DNA of 64,000 bases from contig NC_052107.1 in assembly GCF_012273895.1 (NCBI RefSeq), positions 1,922,001 to 1,986,000 on the forward strand, in the 5' to 3' direction. The notes below the pieces were generated by a model that was given only the letters and a program-made list of their open reading frames with translations, was not told the origin of the DNA and did not search any database. Source of the DNA: Zerene cesonia. Lineage: Eukaryota; Arthropoda; Insecta; Lepidoptera; Pieridae. The position numbers were made by a program, and so were the translations under genes. Numbering within the stretch: position 1 is the stretch's first letter; each line of letters opens with the position of its first letter. Positions 61,081 through 64,000 of the stretch are shown here, piece after piece.

Positions 61081-64000
61081 GTGCAGTGGTGAATGACAGT
61101 TTTATTGATAAAATTTAAAAAATATTACATCGTATTTTATTCTTAGATGATGACCCTATAATTTGATAAGAATAAAATTACTCCTTGAATATGGGGACTC
61201 CTGTATTTCTAAGTCGATTTTCACCAACAATGCTTGGAACTGGAATTATCTGCATCTGTTTGTATCGTTGCGTACAGCGTTGGAGAGTGAGATAGAGTCA
61301 TTTAGATAACTTTAATGACATTATGACACGTTCAGTTCTTGAAGTGGCATAAGTCCATGCATAAGTTAGAGTTGGGTTTATATCAGGTCTCAATTATGCA
61401 ATATCGGTAAATAAGTTGTTATATACGCATCAAAAAAATAAAACAATAGGAAATTCTTTTGAAAATTTCTTGATCGTCCAGAAAATTCTTACCCTAACCT
61501 AATGTAGGTAGTGAGTCGCACGACGACTGTTGTAATGACAGTTTATCTAACATTTAAAATGGCAGTGTCCCTCGTTTCTCACTTGACATGAATTCTTTGA
61601 AGAAAATTGTTACAGGAAAACAGACAGTTGGCGAGTTATTAGTAGGAAATGAATGTTTGCTCTCACGCTTTTTCCTCCAACACTGAATGACTTGATCGCT
61701 TCAATTGTAAATGTGAATGTTATTTTAAGGTCAAAGTACTGACCCTATTGTATTATATATATATTATTCCTTGTCGATATAATACAACTAAATTAAGCCT
61801 AACAACACAGTTACTTTAATTTTGATAAGAGAAAGGTATGCATATTCATGCGTTTTTAATGAAATGCAAAAACAAATAGAAATAATAATTTGATATAACA
61901 CGTCATACGTCTAGTTGTATTTCGGTAAAACAGAGGTGATTAATAGATCTAGTCTAGACTGGTTTCCACGAACATAATTGCTTAATCGTTAGATACAACA
62001 ACTGTGCGCAAAAATATCAATAGAATAAAAAATTCTTAATTATTCTTCTAATTTGATATAGAATTTAGCAGTTTATTGTATTGCAAGGAAGGCTTTGAAA
62101 TACCAAAATTCTAACAGTCTCGAGAAAACATAAAGGAACTACTAATTAGCTAACTACATATTAATGAGTACCCAAGTAAGTTGTAAGCTTTCAGGCTATT
62201 GACATTCGTATAGAATGTGAAAAGCTCGCACCTAGAACCTTTGTTGTTCATGAACCTGTACAAACAAACGACTGTGTGTGTGACCTCGTGTTTACTAACG
62301 TAAGCCGAACATGAATAACACATTAGACGTACAAAAAACTAAATTTAGACGGGACAATGTAGCTTAAAAAGGTGAAGGCGTTCTCTAGTAGAATAAATTA
62401 TGATTTATACAAGCACAGCAAAATACACGGAAAACAGATATTATATTCCTTAACTATGGAATAAATAATTGAATATGGAATAAATGGTTGAACTGTAATC
62501 CTGTTATCCGTTGATGGTTGAACGTGCTTATTAAAATAAACTATTACAGTGTAGATTCAACTACTAACTTATTTTCTAGTTAATATTTTAATCATGTCTG
62601 TGAATAAGCTGTAACATTATTATAGTTTCCCAACTTAACATTCTATTTATGAGTATGATCAATATAGTTTGTGTGATATAGGTACTTTATTATTGTTTAA
62701 TGTAATATTTAACACAGGTGTGATAATTATCACTTTGAATTTTGTTATCTTATAATAATAAAAACATTTATTGTCAAATTCACAAAAATGCCACAATATA
62801 TAAAGATACATATAAAATAACACAATAAAGTTTACGACTTTTTCTAATGACAACAATAAAAACATTGATGAAATGCATCTATTGTTTCAATGTCGGTGTC
62901 ACACCATGCGCCGGCGCAGACAAACACGAATTTGATCTATGTCAAGGCGCACAGGATACGTTCACTGAACAGGTTGTACCAAAACATTGAGCAAATCTCA
63001 TCACGATCATAAATATAATCCCCCTAAATGTTAATACAATTTTGGAGTATTTGTTATGCAATAATGAAATAATTTATTGAAACATTTCAAAGATAGGAGT
63101 AGGAAGAAACCTCTTTGAAATTTATTCCCTCTATCTATAGATCAACATCATTATATTATAGTATTATCTCTATCATTCTTTATAGTTAAACGTGTTTAAA
63201 ACAAACAAATAATATGTTTTTATTGAACCTACTAGGATAGATAGAACTATAGGAGTGAAAAATGTTAGATTTAAGTGCGTGTTCATTTAATTATTATTTT
63301 ACATCTAAATCTAAAATAATAATCGAACACATTACGATATCAGAATTGTCTCCTTAGAGACATTTAATCACATAGGTATTTTGATCAAATATTCTTAAAT
63401 ATTCATGCTACGATAGCATATTTTTAACCTTTTTAACCGATTTCCGAACTCCGTGAGTTTTCAACCGATTGACATAATTATTTGAGCTTGATAGAGAATT
63501 GTTGTAATTTGGTTCTATTTTACAATTTGAAGAGATACCTCCTCCACATGGACGTCAGTGAACTTTTTAGCAAAAAACATTTATATAATAGCTTCTAGCT
63601 TCCTGCCCGCGCCTTCCCTGGACTATTCAGAATGCACCAAAAATCGAGAATGGCTGGTCTGATTATAAAAATCCAGACCAGCCATTCTCGAGGTTTAGCG
63701 AGACTAACGAACAGCAATTGATTTTTATACATAAGACACATTAGTAGATAAATAAAACCACATATCACGTAATAAAATAAAAGCAGTTCTGAAGCAAATC
63801 AATCACCGATCCGCATTGCACCTACACCCAACGTAAAACCATTTGATAACAAACATACTAAACTGGTTAATAAAAAGAGCATTAAAATCTCATTCCCTGC
63901 AGCGGCGGTCATTCCCCGTTGTGTAGCTACATTCCTGTGGACTGCATTATGCATGCACACGTCAATTACGCACCGGATCGACTACTGTGCAACTCTTGGA
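61081..64000. other. 5' flanking region of the gene
   Basis: AT-rich sequence upstream of the first coding exon. It contains a perfect 18-bp hairpin at 63644-63691. No exon, repeat family or RNA is recognised. Confidence 0.6.
63644..63691. repeat. Perfect 18-bp hairpin with 12-nt loop
   Basis: TCGAGAATGGCTGGTCTG at 63644-63661 and its exact complement at 63674-63691. The arms are GC-richer than the surroundings. Confidence 0.8.

Overview
The window is a piece of a lepidopteran (moth or butterfly) genome. It is AT-rich and eukaryotic, with GT/AG introns, many copies of the CTAG-ended non-autonomous Helitrons typical of Lepidoptera (Lep1-like), tRNA-derived SINEs with GATGAT tails, and non-LTR retrotransposon 3' ends with AATA tails. 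It contains one run of 1000 N (23998-24997), which is an assembly gap.

Only one protein-coding gene can be supported. It lies on the minus strand and fills almost the whole window, from a start codon at 60738 to past base 1. I rebuilt 19 coding exons whose splice sites and reading phases all agree, giving 2874 nt or 958 codons so far; the 3' end lies outside the window. The protein is an insect member of the CCSER family (coiled-coil serine-rich proteins; vertebrate CCSER1/FAM190A and CCSER2/FAM190B). The evidence is the order of family blocks: an S-L-D-T-L-x-x-L...D-D-L-M-x-D block (exon 15), an L-Q-D-x-x-x-x-K-T-x-L-L-x-x-K-R-x-L-Q block (exon 17), a coiled coil with Q-L-x-E-x-D (exons 18-19), and a T-Q-T-D motif. 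The first two thirds are low-complexity, Ser/Thr/Pro-rich sequence.

Layout by region: 61081-64000 is 5' flanking DNA. 60694-60738 is the first coding exon in a CpG-richer promoter area. 45284-60693 is a 15.4-kb first intron full of repeats. 28576-45283 holds the exon cluster (exons 2-16). 5352-28575 is a 23-kb intron with the N gap, nested transposons, and two candidate alternative first exons (about 16.9 kb and 10.7 kb). 459-5351 carries the three coiled-coil exons.

The most notable observation is that both candidate internal first exons end in reading phase 2 at GT donors. That is the phase exon 17 (5177-5351) needs. Each has an ATG and arthropod initiator-like TCAGT sites just upstream. 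The locus may therefore make short proteins carrying only the conserved C-terminal coiled coil. Other points of note: a tandem pair of Helitrons in which the second has swapped its 3' end for that of another family; a tRNA-derived SINE with 50-bp terminal direct repeats inserted into a Helitron; a tandem splice acceptor that would remove exactly one F-G-F-R motif; and several near-perfect intronic hairpins. I found no viral, toxin, CRISPR, rRNA or functional tRNA genes.
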